From NCBI GenBank assembly GCA_019912315.1, contig JAIOJA010000020.1:1-64000 (forward strand): 64,000 bases of DNA. Direction: 5' to 3'. This document shows positions 1 through 8,505 of this stretch, piece after piece. Position 1 is the stretch's first letter; each line of letters opens with the position of its first letter. The stretch comes from Planctomycetota bacterium. GTDB taxonomy: Bacteria; Planctomycetota; UBA8742; UBA2392. The notes under the pieces are model-generated. The model searched no databases. It saw only the letters and a program-made list of their open reading frames with translations, and was not told the origin of the DNA. The position numbers were made by a program, and so were the translations under genes.

Positions 1-15
1 GTGCCTAGTGAGCGC

Positions 16-711
16 TCAGGTTTGAAGTATCGGGTATAGGTGCTTCAGCTTGATTCTGGCGTCCTTGGTTGTGAAGCGCCAGTCCACTGCCCGGACTTCC
101 TTGTTTCGCTGGTGCTGCCGGACGGTCACCTGCTTCCGCAACTCCTTCAGCGTGGCGATCCTGCGGTCAAGGCATTGTCCCGTCAGCGCCCGCAACTCGA
201 TCTCCGCGATGTTCAGCCAGCTTCCGTGTTTTGGGGTGAAGTGCAGATCGATCCGCTTTGCCAGCCGGTTCGCCGTCTTGGCATCGAAGGCTTCGTACAG
301 CGACGACTTGTGGTGCGTGTTCAGGTTGTCGCACACCAGCCTGATGCGCTTGCCCGGGAAGATCCAGTCCAGCAGCCAGCGCACCTGCTCGGCCCAATCC
401 TTGCGGGTTCGCCGCTCGGTTACGTTGACCCAGCGCAGGCCGGTCATGGGCTCGCAGAACATGAAGAGATTGGCCACGCCGTTGCGTTCGTACTCGTAGT
501 CCAGCCTGCGGGGCCTGCCCGGCTCCATCGGCAGCGGGGTCCGCGTCTCGGCCACAAGCTGCTTGCTGGTTTCATCCATGCAGACCAGCGGCAACTCCGG
601 GTCGTATGGCTCGTGGTACAGGTCCAGCACCTCCTCCATCCGTGCGACGAAGGCGGCGTTCTGCTTGGGAGGGATGCACCAGTACTCGCTCTGGTGAGGC
701 TTCAGGTCGTT
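16..711 (-). CDS. IS630-family transposase, C-terminal DDE frame (OrfB)
   Basis: This frame carries the DDE catalytic core: first Asp in CMDET, second Asp in CDNLNTHH, and the Glu in SWLNIAEIE, all with family-typical surroundings (FTPKHGSWLN). An internal ATG at 639 would leave out the residues LKPHQSEYWCIPP that normally join the two domains, so it is probably not the natural start; the frame is open up to the A7 run at 710-716 and is best read as the continuation of OrfA after a -1 shift. The fused product would be about 376 residues, a normal length. The stop codon (16-18) lies inside the left inverted repeat. Whether the shift is programmed or a mutation cannot be told from one copy. Confidence 0.85.
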   Translation of the reverse strand, partial: NDLKPHQSEYWCIPPKQNAAFVARMEEVLDLYHEPYDPELPLVCMDETSKQLVAETRTPLPMEPGRPRRLDYEYERNGVANLFMFCEPMTGLRWVNVTERRTRKDWAEQVRWLLDWIFPGKRIRLVCDNLNTHHKSSLYEAFDAKTANRLAKRIDLHFTPKHGSWLNIAEIELRALTGQCLDRRIATLKELRKQVTVRQHQRNKEVRAVDWRFTTKDARIKLKHLYPILQT

Positions 712-1145
712 TTTTTCAGGGCCCGCCAGACGGTATCGTGGCTGATGCTGTCAACGATCTTTAGCTTGACCATCTGGTTGGCCAGCAGTTGCAGCGTCCA
801 TCGCGAGCGGCCGTCGGGCGCTTCCGAGCAGGCAAGGGCCGTGAGCCTGGCCTGGGCGCGACCGTCGAGTATGGGTGTACGAGACGGCTTATCCTGAGGC
901 TTGCGGTGCAGGGCGCGCTCGATGCCCTCGGTGACGCACCACATGCGGATGCGCTCGACGGTACGCAGCGCTACATGCAGGACAGCGGCAATCTCTTTAT
1001 CCATTCGGTTGTCGGCGTTGGCATCGGCCAGCAACAGGATGTTGGCATGCTGAACGGCGCGGGCCGAGGCTTTCCCCGCCTTGGTCAAGGAGAGAAGCTG
1101 CTGACGCTCATCGGGGGCAAGTCGGACAACGTACTTCTTCGCCAT
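702..1145 (-). CDS. IS630-family transposase, N-terminal frame (OrfA)
   Basis: 147 residues with the helix-turn-helix region of IS630/Tc1-type transposases: a basic N terminus, an ATVxR-like helix (here residues 20-70) and an RTVERIR recognition-helix motif. The domain binds the element ends. The frame stops at 702-704 directly after a run of seven A's on the coding strand (710-716). The remainder of the transposase continues in the -1 frame, so full-length protein needs ribosomal or transcriptional slippage there. The ATG at 1145 begins a protein with the usual MAKKY-type start. Read alone, OrfA has no catalytic residues. Confidence 0.85.
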   Translation of the reverse strand: MAKKYVVRLAPDERQQLLSLTKAGKASARAVQHANILLLADANADNRMDKEIAAVLHVALRTVERIRMWCVTEGIERALHRKPQDKPSRTPILDGRAQARLTALACSEAPDGRSRWTLQLLANQMVKLKIVDSISHDTVWRALKKTT

Positions 1146-1228
1146 GATAGGGCTCCAGAAAGAGGATACCCACCGATCGGCAAACCAACGTCAGCCGCTA
1201 CAACAAATCTGAGGCCCCACCAGCTTGG

Positions 1229-2476
1229 TTACGTCGCTGTCGCCAGCTGTTTCAGGTGCGCGACGCGCTCGGGCACTGGCGGGTGGCTGTGGTGATAGCT
1301 TGAGTAGAGCCGGTCAGGCGTCAGCGTGCCCGCGTTCTCACGCAACAGCTTCACCAGCCCATTCGCGAGCTTGGCCCCGTCGGCATTGGCGGCTGCGAAG
1401 GCGTCGGCCTCGAACTCGTGCTTTCGCGACAGCAGGCTGCCCAGCGGCTTCAACAATGCGAAGAACACCGGCGCCACCTGCATGAACAGCAGCACAGCCA
1501 TGTAGTCGCTCGCGTGCGGCACACCGAGCTGGCTGAAAAACCAGGGTTGCCCGCGCAGCCAGCCGAACAGCGCCGCGCACCCCAGCGCGAACAGCGCCAT
1601 GAATGTCAGTGACTTCAGACTGTGGCGCTTGCGGAAATGGCCAAGCTCATGTGCCAGCACCGCCTCGATCTCGTCATCGTCGAGTTGCTCGAGCAGCGTA
1701 TCGTAGAACACGATCCGCTTGGTGCGCCCGAAGCCGCTGAAGAACGCGTTGCCCTTCGAGCTGCGGCGCGAGCCGTCCATCACGAACATGCCGCGCAACT
1801 CAAACCCGCAGCGCGCACCCAGTGCCTCCAGTCGTTGCTTCAGCGGCCCATCTTCCAGCGGCGTCAGCTTGTTGAACATCGGCACGAAAATCACGGGGAA
1901 CGCCCACGCCAGCGCCAGCATGAGACCAAGCCACAGCGCCCAAAGCCAAAGCCACCACAGCGTGCCGGTCGTCATCAGCCACAATGCCGTCGGCGCCAGC
2001 AGCGAGGCAAGCACCATCGCCAACAGCAGTCCTTTAAGCTGGTCGCCGATGAAAGTCTTGCGGGTACTGCGGTTGAAGCCGAAGCGCTGCTCCAGCCCGA
2101 ACGTCTCAGAGTACTTTGAAGGAATCCAGACCAGCGACTCGACAGCAACGTAGCTGAGTGCAACCGCCACGCCGGTCAGCATCGGGCCGTTGAACGTGCC
2201 CAGCCACAGTCGATCCAGCAGCGCGAACCCGCCGCCGATCGTCCAGCACAGCAGCAAGACGGTCTGCCCCAGCCGGTCCCAGCGCGCGTACTTTTGCGCG
2301 GCGACCACGTAGTCGGCGGCCTTCTGGTGCTCGGCCAGCGAAACGCGGTCAGCAAAGGCCTCAGGCACGGAGTCGCGATGCTCCACCACAGCCCGCTTCT
2401 GCCGCCAGTCCAGCCAGAATTTGACGCCCAGACTCAATGCCAACGCCGCCAGGAATGTCCACGTGAACCCACCCAT
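1229..2476 (-). CDS. M48 family zinc metallopeptidase (Ste24/CAAX prenyl protease-like)
   Basis: 415 residues. The zinc site AHELGH lies near residue 280 with a third-ligand region EFEADAFAA about 85 residues later, both typical of M48 peptidases. Several hydrophobic segments (N terminus, about 65-85, 95-115, 150-200, 290-340) make it an integral membrane protein of the CAAX protease 1/Ste24 type rather than the shorter HtpX. Bacterial members cleave membrane or exported proteins; the substrate here is unknown. The start ATG at 2476 is preceded by a weak AGG. The IS630 element ends 8 bases past its stop codon. Confidence 0.9.
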   Translation of the reverse strand: MGGFTWTFLAALALSLGVKFWLDWRQKRAVVEHRDSVPEAFADRVSLAEHQKAADYVVAAQKYARWDRLGQTVLLLCWTIGGGFALLDRLWLGTFNGPMLTGVAVALSYVAVESLVWIPSKYSETFGLEQRFGFNRSTRKTFIGDQLKGLLLAMVLASLLAPTALWLMTTGTLWWLWLWALWLGLMLALAWAFPVIFVPMFNKLTPLEDGPLKQRLEALGARCGFELRGMFVMDGSRRSSKGNAFFSGFGRTKRIVFYDTLLEQLDDDEIEAVLAHELGHFRKRHSLKSLTFMALFALGCAALFGWLRGQPWFFSQLGVPHASDYMAVLLFMQVAPVFFALLKPLGSLLSRKHEFEADAFAAANADGAKLANGLVKLLRENAGTLTPDRLYSSYHHSHPPVPERVAHLKQLATAT

Positions 2477-2580
2477 GGCCGTAACCTACACTGCGAACCC
2501 GTACGTCGCGTAACCTGATAACTAGTTGCGTAGCGAATTCGGTACACGCTCTGGCGGCTGTCTCCAGCAGCGGAACGAAA

Positions 2581-2611
2581 AGGCCCCCGGGCGCAAAATG
2601 CCCAGAGGCCT
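2581..2611 (-). terminator. Rho-independent terminator of the MamK-like gene
   Basis: On the minus strand an AGGCC/GGCCT and GGGC/GCCC stem with two internal mismatches encloses an ATTTTG loop and is followed by TTTTCG. It lies about 35 bases past the stop codon of the MamK-like gene. Confidence 0.7.
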
Positions 2612-2646
2612 GTATGGGGGGTGCAGGCTGGAAGACTTCATCAGCC

Positions 2647-3738
2647 CTAGTTGATCGCCGCTTCTTCGGCGATCAGTTGCTCCCAGAATTCGGCGGGCAT
2701 GTCTTGTGCCAGGTGCAGGGCGCCGTTGGCTCCGGCGTAGATGGGTTCGCCTACCTTGGTGACCTTGCCGCCGCCGAGCTGGTTCAGCTTGGCCTCGATG
2801 GCCTTGTCCAGCCCGGTGATCTGGCTGCCGCCGCCGGCCAGCAGCACGTTGTTGCGCATGGCGGCCTGGAATTCCGGGTCGTAGTCCGCGATCAAGTCGT
2901 GCAGACCTTCCACGATCTCCGGCACGATGCTTTCCACCGCGGCCTTCAGCGCGCCCGTAATGTCAAACTCCGTCGGGACACCTTTGACAGGCAGCGTGAC
3001 TTTGACCGGCTCGTCTACGCGCGACAGGGCCGCGTGCTTTTCCTTGATCTGCTTCAGCATGTTCACCGTGAAGCTCGCGCCCGGGCAGGCGTCTTTCAGC
3101 AGCTCAAACAGCTTGCGGTCCACCGCGTCGCCGGCGGCGCTTACCGTGCGCTGGTCTTCCGGCGCCGGGAGGCTGCCGTGCATGCGGCACAGGTCGGTCG
3201 TGCCCGCGCCGATGTCGATCACCAGCGTGTCTTCCAGGAACTGCAAGCCGTAGGCGACAGCGAACGGCTCGCTGCAGATCATCACGCAGTCAACGATCCC
3301 GCGCGCGGCTTCGATCAGCATTTTCTGGCTATGGATGCTGGCCTGAGCAGGAGCCCCAATCACGCCGTATATTAAATCGTCCGGGCGGGGCTTGGCCTGT
3401 TTGACGACGTGCTCGAGCAGGTCGCGCACGGCCTGCTTGGTTTTGTCGGCGTCGCGGTTGAGTGCGGTATCGAGGTCGCGGTATTTGACCGCGCCCTTCT
3501 CCATGGGGCGGTAGACCTCGCAGGAGTGCTTGTGGCGCCAGGCGTCCGCGCCGAACAGCTTGTCCTTGCCCAGTGCCTTCTTGGAGATCACGTCACGCGG
3601 GTAGGCCACGATCGAGTCCACGGCCGTGCGAACCCCGTTAGAGGCCGAGATGGCGGAGTGTGAGGTCCCCAGGTCAATCCCGACAAACAGGACGCCATCA
3701 GAAGGCTTGGAGGAAGGAGCATTGGAGTTCGGCTGCAT
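2647..3738 (-). CDS. mamK: MamK-like bacterial actin
   Basis: 363 residues. The N terminus has the actin phosphate-1 motif FVGIDLGTSHSA and the second phosphate loop VIDIGAGTTDLC near residue 165; VLLAGGGSQITG near residue 300 is the adenosine motif. The pattern ISASNGVRTAVDSIV...YPRDVI and the PAPEDQRTVSAAGDAVD block are those of MamK, the filament that positions magnetosome chains, rather than MreB, ParM or DnaK. MamK-type actins also occur in non-magnetic bacteria, and no other magnetosome gene is visible here, so magnetosome function is not implied. Start at 3738 chosen because GGAG lies 7 bases upstream; a longer frame to 3891 has no such site. Followed by a terminator at 2581-2611. Confidence 0.85.
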   Translation of the reverse strand: MQPNSNAPSSKPSDGVLFVGIDLGTSHSAISASNGVRTAVDSIVAYPRDVISKKALGKDKLFGADAWRHKHSCEVYRPMEKGAVKYRDLDTALNRDADKTKQAVRDLLEHVVKQAKPRPDDLIYGVIGAPAQASIHSQKMLIEAARGIVDCVMICSEPFAVAYGLQFLEDTLVIDIGAGTTDLCRMHGSLPAPEDQRTVSAAGDAVDRKLFELLKDACPGASFTVNMLKQIKEKHAALSRVDEPVKVTLPVKGVPTEFDITGALKAAVESIVPEIVEGLHDLIADYDPEFQAAMRNNVLLAGGGSQITGLDKAIEAKLNQLGGGKVTKVGEPIYAGANGALHLAQDMPAEFWEQLIAEEAAIN

Positions 3739-3911
3739 GGGTAATCTCCGGGCAATAGAAAGAACCACCCAAAGATCGGCACACGCGCGCGCGGTACTTA
3801 AGGGAAAGGCGTGAATTCCGGACATTCGTGAAGTTGAATTGGTGAGCCGGATGGCGAAGAAACAGCGGACCGTTTTGAGGGATATGGCCATTAGCGGTAT
3901 GAGGGTTCAAA

Positions 3912-5147
3912 GTGGGTCGAAAATCTAGCCAGCGAACAAAGGATCGGAACAGTCGCCGCGCGCGGAAGGCCAACCAGCGTGGTGTCAAGCCGCGCGCCAA
4001 CGCCGTGACCATCCCCGGGAGTACCCGCTCATTTGAAGTCGAGCTGAAATCGCCGGTTCAGGGATTTGCGGCTCATGCCGCAGAAGCGGGCAACCCAGTT
4101 CAGACTTTGGTCTATGGAACTTGTACCGTTGATAACGGTGAGATGCTGTATGAACTGCTCGACGCAATTGGCGAGACCTTTCTCTATCCGACCCTACTAA
4201 AGCTGAAGATCTCGTCGGATTCGCTGTCGGGATTTGTAGTTGTCCTCCGTGGATCGAAGGCAAAGGTCTACCTCAACCCCGATGTCGCGTTGAAGATTGC
4301 ATACAAGGGCGAGAAGCCGATCAACAAAGGCGAAGTGGTTACCCAGCAAGATGTTGCCGATGTTGAACTGCTCGAGTTTCCGAATGTGCCGATTCCCGAT
4401 GACGCGTGCGTTGTGGCCCATATCAAGGTTCAGTGGCGTCCCGTTCTGTACTTTGACTTCTCGCCCAACATAGAGGGGCAGAGTGGGCGCGGCACCGACT
4501 ACCGTCGGCTGATGGGCCAACTTTACGCAAAAACCGCTTACCGTGGCTTGTTCCAACTCAAGCAGCATGTTGCGGAACAGATGTTCCTTGACGGCTGGTT
4601 TCCCTTTGTCCGTCTACTCCCAAAACGATTCTCGGCGTTACAGAAGGCTTATGAGGCGGGTTTCTCATTGGACAACGCAGTGAAGTCGATTACCGATTAC
4701 TGCGACGCCGACAGAATCCGCCGGTGGTCGGGCCTTTGGTTTTCTCGCGGGATTTCAGAGGAACACAAACCATTCATCGAAAGCGCGCTTAAGAACTATG
4801 AGACGGGCGACTACCTAGCTACTTGCACCGCCTTGATGCCACGCATTGAGGCGATTATCAGCGAGATGGGCGCAGAGGCTGTAACCTTTAACCAGAAGGA
4901 ACTGATTAAGCGGGTCGAGCGCGTAGCAAATGACCGGCACCCTGATTCGAACTTGTTTCTTCCAGCAATGTTCAAACAGTACCTGAGTGCCTTCTACTTC
5001 AAGAACTTCAATGCTCAGGACGCTGCAGGAGATATCCCAGTGTCTCGCCACTCTGTCGCGCACGGTTGGGTTCGAGCGGTAGGGTTGGACAAGAAGGCCG
5101 CAGTACAGGCCTTCTTGATTCTCGATCAATTGGCGTTTCTCATGTAG
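3912..5147 (+). CDS. Unknown protein with possible C-terminal HEPN-like motif
   Basis: 411 residues, not recognised as a named family. GTG start with GAGGG 6 bases upstream. The first 35 residues are very basic and look disordered or nucleic-acid binding. The middle holds mixed alpha/beta sequence (about 40-190) and a tryptophan/phenylalanine-rich helical part (200-330). The C terminus contains R379-H-S-V-A-H384-G followed by a helix, which fits the R-x4-H motif of HEPN domains and the RHxxxHG pattern seen in some abortive-infection proteins. Base composition appears less GC-rich than neighbours. It is divergent from the MamK-like gene. A role in RNA cleavage or defence is only inference. Confidence 0.55.
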   Translation: MGRKSSQRTKDRNSRRARKANQRGVKPRANAVTIPGSTRSFEVELKSPVQGFAAHAAEAGNPVQTLVYGTCTVDNGEMLYELLDAIGETFLYPTLLKLKISSDSLSGFVVVLRGSKAKVYLNPDVALKIAYKGEKPINKGEVVTQQDVADVELLEFPNVPIPDDACVVAHIKVQWRPVLYFDFSPNIEGQSGRGTDYRRLMGQLYAKTAYRGLFQLKQHVAEQMFLDGWFPFVRLLPKRFSALQKAYEAGFSLDNAVKSITDYCDADRIRRWSGLWFSRGISEEHKPFIESALKNYETGDYLATCTALMPRIEAIISEMGAEAVTFNQKELIKRVERVANDRHPDSNLFLPAMFKQYLSAFYFKNFNAQDAAGDIPVSRHSVAHGWVRAVGLDKKAAVQAFLILDQLAFLM

Positions 5148-5263
5148 TTGCGGCCGGTTCGCGCAATCTGGTCATTCGTGGTCACCGCCGGAAATTTGGC
5201 GGATTTGGCTGTGGTTTGGGTGCGTAGAATGGCTTGTTGTGTTGGGCCGTTTGGGAGTCATCC

Positions 5264-5863
5264 ATGAAACCGTTCTCCACTCTTACCCTGGTTGCGCTGG
5301 CGCTGTTGGTTTTGGGCGGCTGCTACAGCCGTACTGTTTATGTTGAGCGCGACCGGGACGACCCTCCTCCGCGTGAGCGTGAACCTGTTGAGCGCGAACC
5401 CGTTGAACGCGAGCCCGTCGTCGTCGAAATCATCAGCTTCCGTGAACCCCTGGAGCCCTGGGGCAGCTGGGTCTACGTCGAAGGCTACGGCGACTGCTGG
5501 TACCCGGACGAAGTAGACGACGACTGGCGCCCCTACAGCCATGGACACTGGGTCTGGAACGACGAGTGCGGCTGGTACTGGGTCAGCGACTACGAATGGG
5601 GCTGGGCCTGCGAGCACTACGGGCGCTGGATGCTCCATAAGGGGCGCTGGCACTGGGTACCCGGCTACGAGTGGAGCGGCGCCTGGGTTGTGTGGTGCGA
5701 AGGCGGCGGCGCCTTCAGCGTCAGCGAGTTTAAAGTCGTGGACGTGTGCGCCTACGTCGACCGGCAGGAAGAGCATCACAAGAAGAGCTCGTATGAAGAC
5801 GAGATCCGCAAGCTGGTGAAAAATCACGGGCTCGAATTCGACGAACGCTTCTTCCTCGAATGA
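5264..5863 (+). CDS. Lipoprotein of DUF6600 type
   Basis: About 199 residues. A signal peptide ends in the lipobox LGGC (cysteine near residue 22), so it is exported and lipidated. A charged linker follows with three copies of the five-residue unit EREPV. The body is rich in Trp, Tyr, Gly and Asp (WGSWVYVEGYGDCWYP, HGHWVWNDECGWYWVSDYEWGW), the repeat pattern of DUF6600 proteins, which are probably beta-structured and cell-surface or periplasmic; function is unknown. Start at 5264 chosen for GGGAG upstream and because it opens the signal peptide. A short GCCGGC/GCCGGC hairpin follows at about 5869-5882. Confidence 0.75.
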   Translation: MKPFSTLTLVALALLVLGGCYSRTVYVERDRDDPPPREREPVEREPVEREPVVVEIISFREPLEPWGSWVYVEGYGDCWYPDEVDDDWRPYSHGHWVWNDECGWYWVSDYEWGWACEHYGRWMLHKGRWHWVPGYEWSGAWVVWCEGGGAFSVSEFKVVDVCAYVDRQEEHHKKSSYEDEIRKLVKNHGLEFDERFFLE

Positions 5864-5971
5864 AGAGCCGCCGGCAAGCCGGCTCGGATTGATGATCGCC
5901 CGCATATCCCCGGTTCCGCTGGCGCTCCACCGGGGGCTATTGAAGGAGGCGCCGGCTGACTGCCGCTGCGT

Positions 5972-7468
5972 CTAGTCGTGGCGCAGGGCCTTGACCGGGT
6001 CGATTCTGGCCGCGCGACGTGCGGGGGCTATAGCGGCGAGGATGGCTGTTACGGCGCCGAGTGACGGGCCGGCGATCACCAGCCACAACGGCAACACAAA
6101 TACGTCGCCCGTGTATGGCACGGCGGCGCGGTCGACGATGATGCCGGTCGCGATAATGTCGCCGGGGATCATCGCGACAAAGGCGATTCCCAGCCCAACC
6201 AGCCCGCCAACCAGTCCGATGATCGCGCTTTCGGTCAGGAACACTGCCATCACCTGCTGGTTGGTCGCGCCGACAGCCTTGAAGATGCCGATCTCGCGGG
6301 TGCGCTCAAGCACGCTGGTAATCATGGTGTTCACGATGCCGAGAGTGCTGACAATGAGCGCGATCCCGGTCAGGAAGCCGATAATCACGGTGATCACCGT
6401 CAGCATGGTCTCGACCTGCTCCAGCACACTCGCAACGCTGAAGGCCGTGAAACCCTTGTCGCGCAGGGCCTGTTCGACGTCCGGGGCGTTGGCCGGGTCG
6501 TCCACCAGCACCAGCGCGCGCGGATAGCCCAGCTCGCGGTTGATCACACTTTCCAGGAACAACGACTTCGCGGCATTCTGCGGCACGAAAAGGTCCGCCT
6601 GCACGGCGTTGCCGTCCTCGATCACGTTAAAGACGTCGCCGGGCTCCGACTCACGCAGCACGCCGACGACTTTGAACTCGCGCTCGACGGGCTTACGCTC
6701 GGCGCTCATTTGCCCGAAGGCCTGCATCAGTTTGGGCAGCAGGGTCTGGAATGCCTTGCGCTCATCGTCGGTCATGCCTTCGGTAAACTGTTTGAATTGC
6801 TCCGGCGCGGCTTCCAGCGCGTCTTCGTTTTCGTTGATGATGGTCTTGAGGGTGATGATCTTGCCGATCACCTGCTCGTAGTCAGTGGGGGTAATCAGCC
6901 CCCACTTGTATAGAAGAAACTCGTGCAGGATGACTTCGTTGGCATCCTCGCTGCTGAAGTAGCTGCCGGCGATCACGCGGTCGCTGTAGCGCTGGCGGCT
7001 GACGTCCACGCCGTAGCTCAGGCTTGCGGGCGTCTCGAACTCGCCGACCTTGACCTCGTAGCGCTCGACGATCACGGGCTGGATGCTCTCGACGTGTTCA
7101 AGCTTGCTCAGCTCGGCGATTGTCGCGTCGTCGATTTCGTTGATGCGCCGCCCGCTCCATTGCCGGATCTGGCGGCGGTTTATGGCGGCCCGGCGCAGTC
7201 GCTCGCGGCGCTGCTCATCCATTTCACCTTCAATGACGACATCGGCCGGGTCATTCGAGAGTTCAATGCCGAAACCGCCGGTCAGCCCGACCTGTCTCAG
7301 ATTATCGCTGCCGGAGACGGTGTCCGTGACGGCGTGTGCAAGCCCTTCGCCAAGGCTGATGATCATGGTGAGGGCGAACACGCCGATCAGCACGCCGGAC
7401 ATCGTCAGCAGGTTGCGTCCCTTCTTGCGCAGGAGCCCGTCGAATGCGAGCCCGAAGATGCCCTTCAT
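5972..7468 (-). CDS. ABC transporter permease of the MacB/FtsX type
   Basis: 498 residues. Transmembrane helix near residue 20-40, a long extracytoplasmic region (about 50-370) and three helices at the C terminus, with the family signatures TMSGVLIGVFAL at the N terminus and LERTREIGIFKAVGAT in the last third. These are the permease subunits of macrolide/lipoprotein-type exporters that work with a cytoplasmic ATPase and a periplasmic adaptor; neither partner is adjacent here. Start at 7468 chosen because AGGAG lies about 7 bases upstream; an upstream in-frame start at 7552 would add a non-membrane tail. The substrate is unknown. Confidence 0.9.
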   Translation of the reverse strand: MKGIFGLAFDGLLRKKGRNLLTMSGVLIGVFALTMIISLGEGLAHAVTDTVSGSDNLRQVGLTGGFGIELSNDPADVVIEGEMDEQRRERLRRAAINRRQIRQWSGRRINEIDDATIAELSKLEHVESIQPVIVERYEVKVGEFETPASLSYGVDVSRQRYSDRVIAGSYFSSEDANEVILHEFLLYKWGLITPTDYEQVIGKIITLKTIINENEDALEAAPEQFKQFTEGMTDDERKAFQTLLPKLMQAFGQMSAERKPVEREFKVVGVLRESEPGDVFNVIEDGNAVQADLFVPQNAAKSLFLESVINRELGYPRALVLVDDPANAPDVEQALRDKGFTAFSVASVLEQVETMLTVITVIIGFLTGIALIVSTLGIVNTMITSVLERTREIGIFKAVGATNQQVMAVFLTESAIIGLVGGLVGLGIAFVAMIPGDIIATGIIVDRAAVPYTGDVFVLPLWLVIAGPSLGAVTAILAAIAPARRAARIDPVKALRHD

Positions 7469-7630
7469 GGGGCGCTCCTGCCTGGGGGCCTTGCTTCCGG
7501 TATTGCCCGTGTTGTCCGCCGCATCACCGCCCCATAAGAGTCTGACCGGCACAGTGTAGGTTTCGCGGGCGAAGCGTCATCATGCCGCTCGCGCATTGCG
7601 CGGGGGCCGGCGCCCTCGCATAGTGCGCGT

Positions 7631-8449
7631 ATGACCGAGAGAAGCACGCTACTGCACGACGTGAAGGTAACCCGGCGCAGCGATTTCGGGCACGGCTACT
7701 TCGAGCTGTTTCTGGACGCGCCGGAACTCGCGCGCGTCATGGGGGCGGGGCAGTTTTTGAACATCAGGGTGCGCAACGAGCTGTTTCCGCTGCTGCGGCG
7801 TCCCTTTTCCAGTTTTGATCTGCTCAAGGACGCGCGCGGCAAGCCTGTCGGCGTCAGCATTCTGGGGCACGTGGTCGGGCAGGGAACACGGATGCTTGCG
7901 GGCATGAACCCCGGCGACCATCTGCACCTGAACGGCCCCCTCGGGCACCCGTTTGAAGCGCCCGAAAACCCGGACACGCGCATTATCATGGTGGGCGGCG
8001 GCATTGGCCTGGCGCCGTTCCTGCACACCGTTCGGCAGTGGACCGGGCGGGACATGGCGCTGCTGGCCGGCGGGCGCAGCCAGCGCGACCTGGCGTTCAT
8101 GAAGCGCTTCGCGAACACGGGGGCCAGTATCCTGATGGCCAGTGAGGACGGCAGCGTGGGTGTAAAGGGACGCGTGACCGTGCTGCTGGAAGCAGAGCTC
8201 AAGGCCCTGAAGGGCAGGCCTGCCATGGTGCTTACCTGCGGGCCGTGGGCGATGATGGAGGCGGTTGCGCGCATCTGCGGGGCGGGCGGAACAGCGTGCT
8301 ACGCCAGCCTCGAGAGCGTGATGGCGTGCGGCTACGGCGTCTGCAACGGCTGCGTTGCCAGGGTCAAGGACGACAGCGAAGGCGGGTTCCGGTATGCCAA
8401 GACCTGCGTCGAGGGCACGGTGATGGACTGTGCGAAGCTGGTCTGGTGA
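7631..8449 (+). CDS. pyrK: Dihydroorotate dehydrogenase electron transfer subunit-like (PyrK)
   Basis: 272 residues with a ferredoxin-reductase-like FAD domain (RRPFSSFD, about residue 57, binds the flavin), an NAD domain (MVGGGIGLAPF near 120) and a C-terminal 2Fe-2S site C-GYGV-C-NG-C with the fourth Cys in YAKTC. This is the PyrK layout, which passes electrons from class 1B dihydroorotate dehydrogenase to NAD in pyrimidine synthesis. No pyrD partner is adjacent, so a related reductase role stays possible. The gene converges on a secreted-protein gene across a shared hairpin at 8457-8482. Confidence 0.8.
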   Translation: MTERSTLLHDVKVTRRSDFGHGYFELFLDAPELARVMGAGQFLNIRVRNELFPLLRRPFSSFDLLKDARGKPVGVSILGHVVGQGTRMLAGMNPGDHLHLNGPLGHPFEAPENPDTRIIMVGGGIGLAPFLHTVRQWTGRDMALLAGGRSQRDLAFMKRFANTGASILMASEDGSVGVKGRVTVLLEAELKALKGRPAMVLTCGPWAMMEAVARICGAGGTACYASLESVMACGYGVCNGCVARVKDDSEGGFRYAKTCVEGTVMDCAKLVW

Positions 8450-8482
8450 AAAAACAGTTCGAGAGCCGTGAGGCTCTCGAAC
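8449..8482 (-). terminator. Strong intrinsic terminator between convergent genes
   Basis: A perfect 11-bp stem (8457-8467 with 8472-8482) closed by a GTGA loop. On the minus strand it is followed by CTG and a run of six T's, so it best serves the secreted-protein gene at 8506-9276. Confidence 0.85.
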
Positions 8483-8505
8483 GTGGTGGGTCACACAATG
8501 CGCGG

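Larger units (their letters stand above)
8..1220 (-). mobile_element. IS630-family insertion sequence, apparently complete
   Basis: The segment is bounded by an imperfect terminal inverted repeat: bases 8-36 match the reverse complement of 1192-1220 at about 20 of 29 positions, both starting with GTG and sharing CTCAG and TTTG blocks. Inside are two overlapping transposase frames on the minus strand. The length, about 1.2 kb, is normal for the family. IS630 elements target TA; a TA lies at 6-7 beside the left end, but the right flank is CA, so a clean target duplication is not visible. The right end lies 8 bases past the stop codon of the M48 peptidase gene, which stays intact. Confidence 0.8.

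Noticed and set aside
2647-3738. Magnetosome gene island
   Set aside because: No other mam or mms gene is visible; one actin is not enough.
5909-5937. Terminator CCCCGGT/ACCGGGG after the DUF6600 lipoprotein
   Set aside because: Loop is long and no T-run follows; noted only as a weak inverted repeat.
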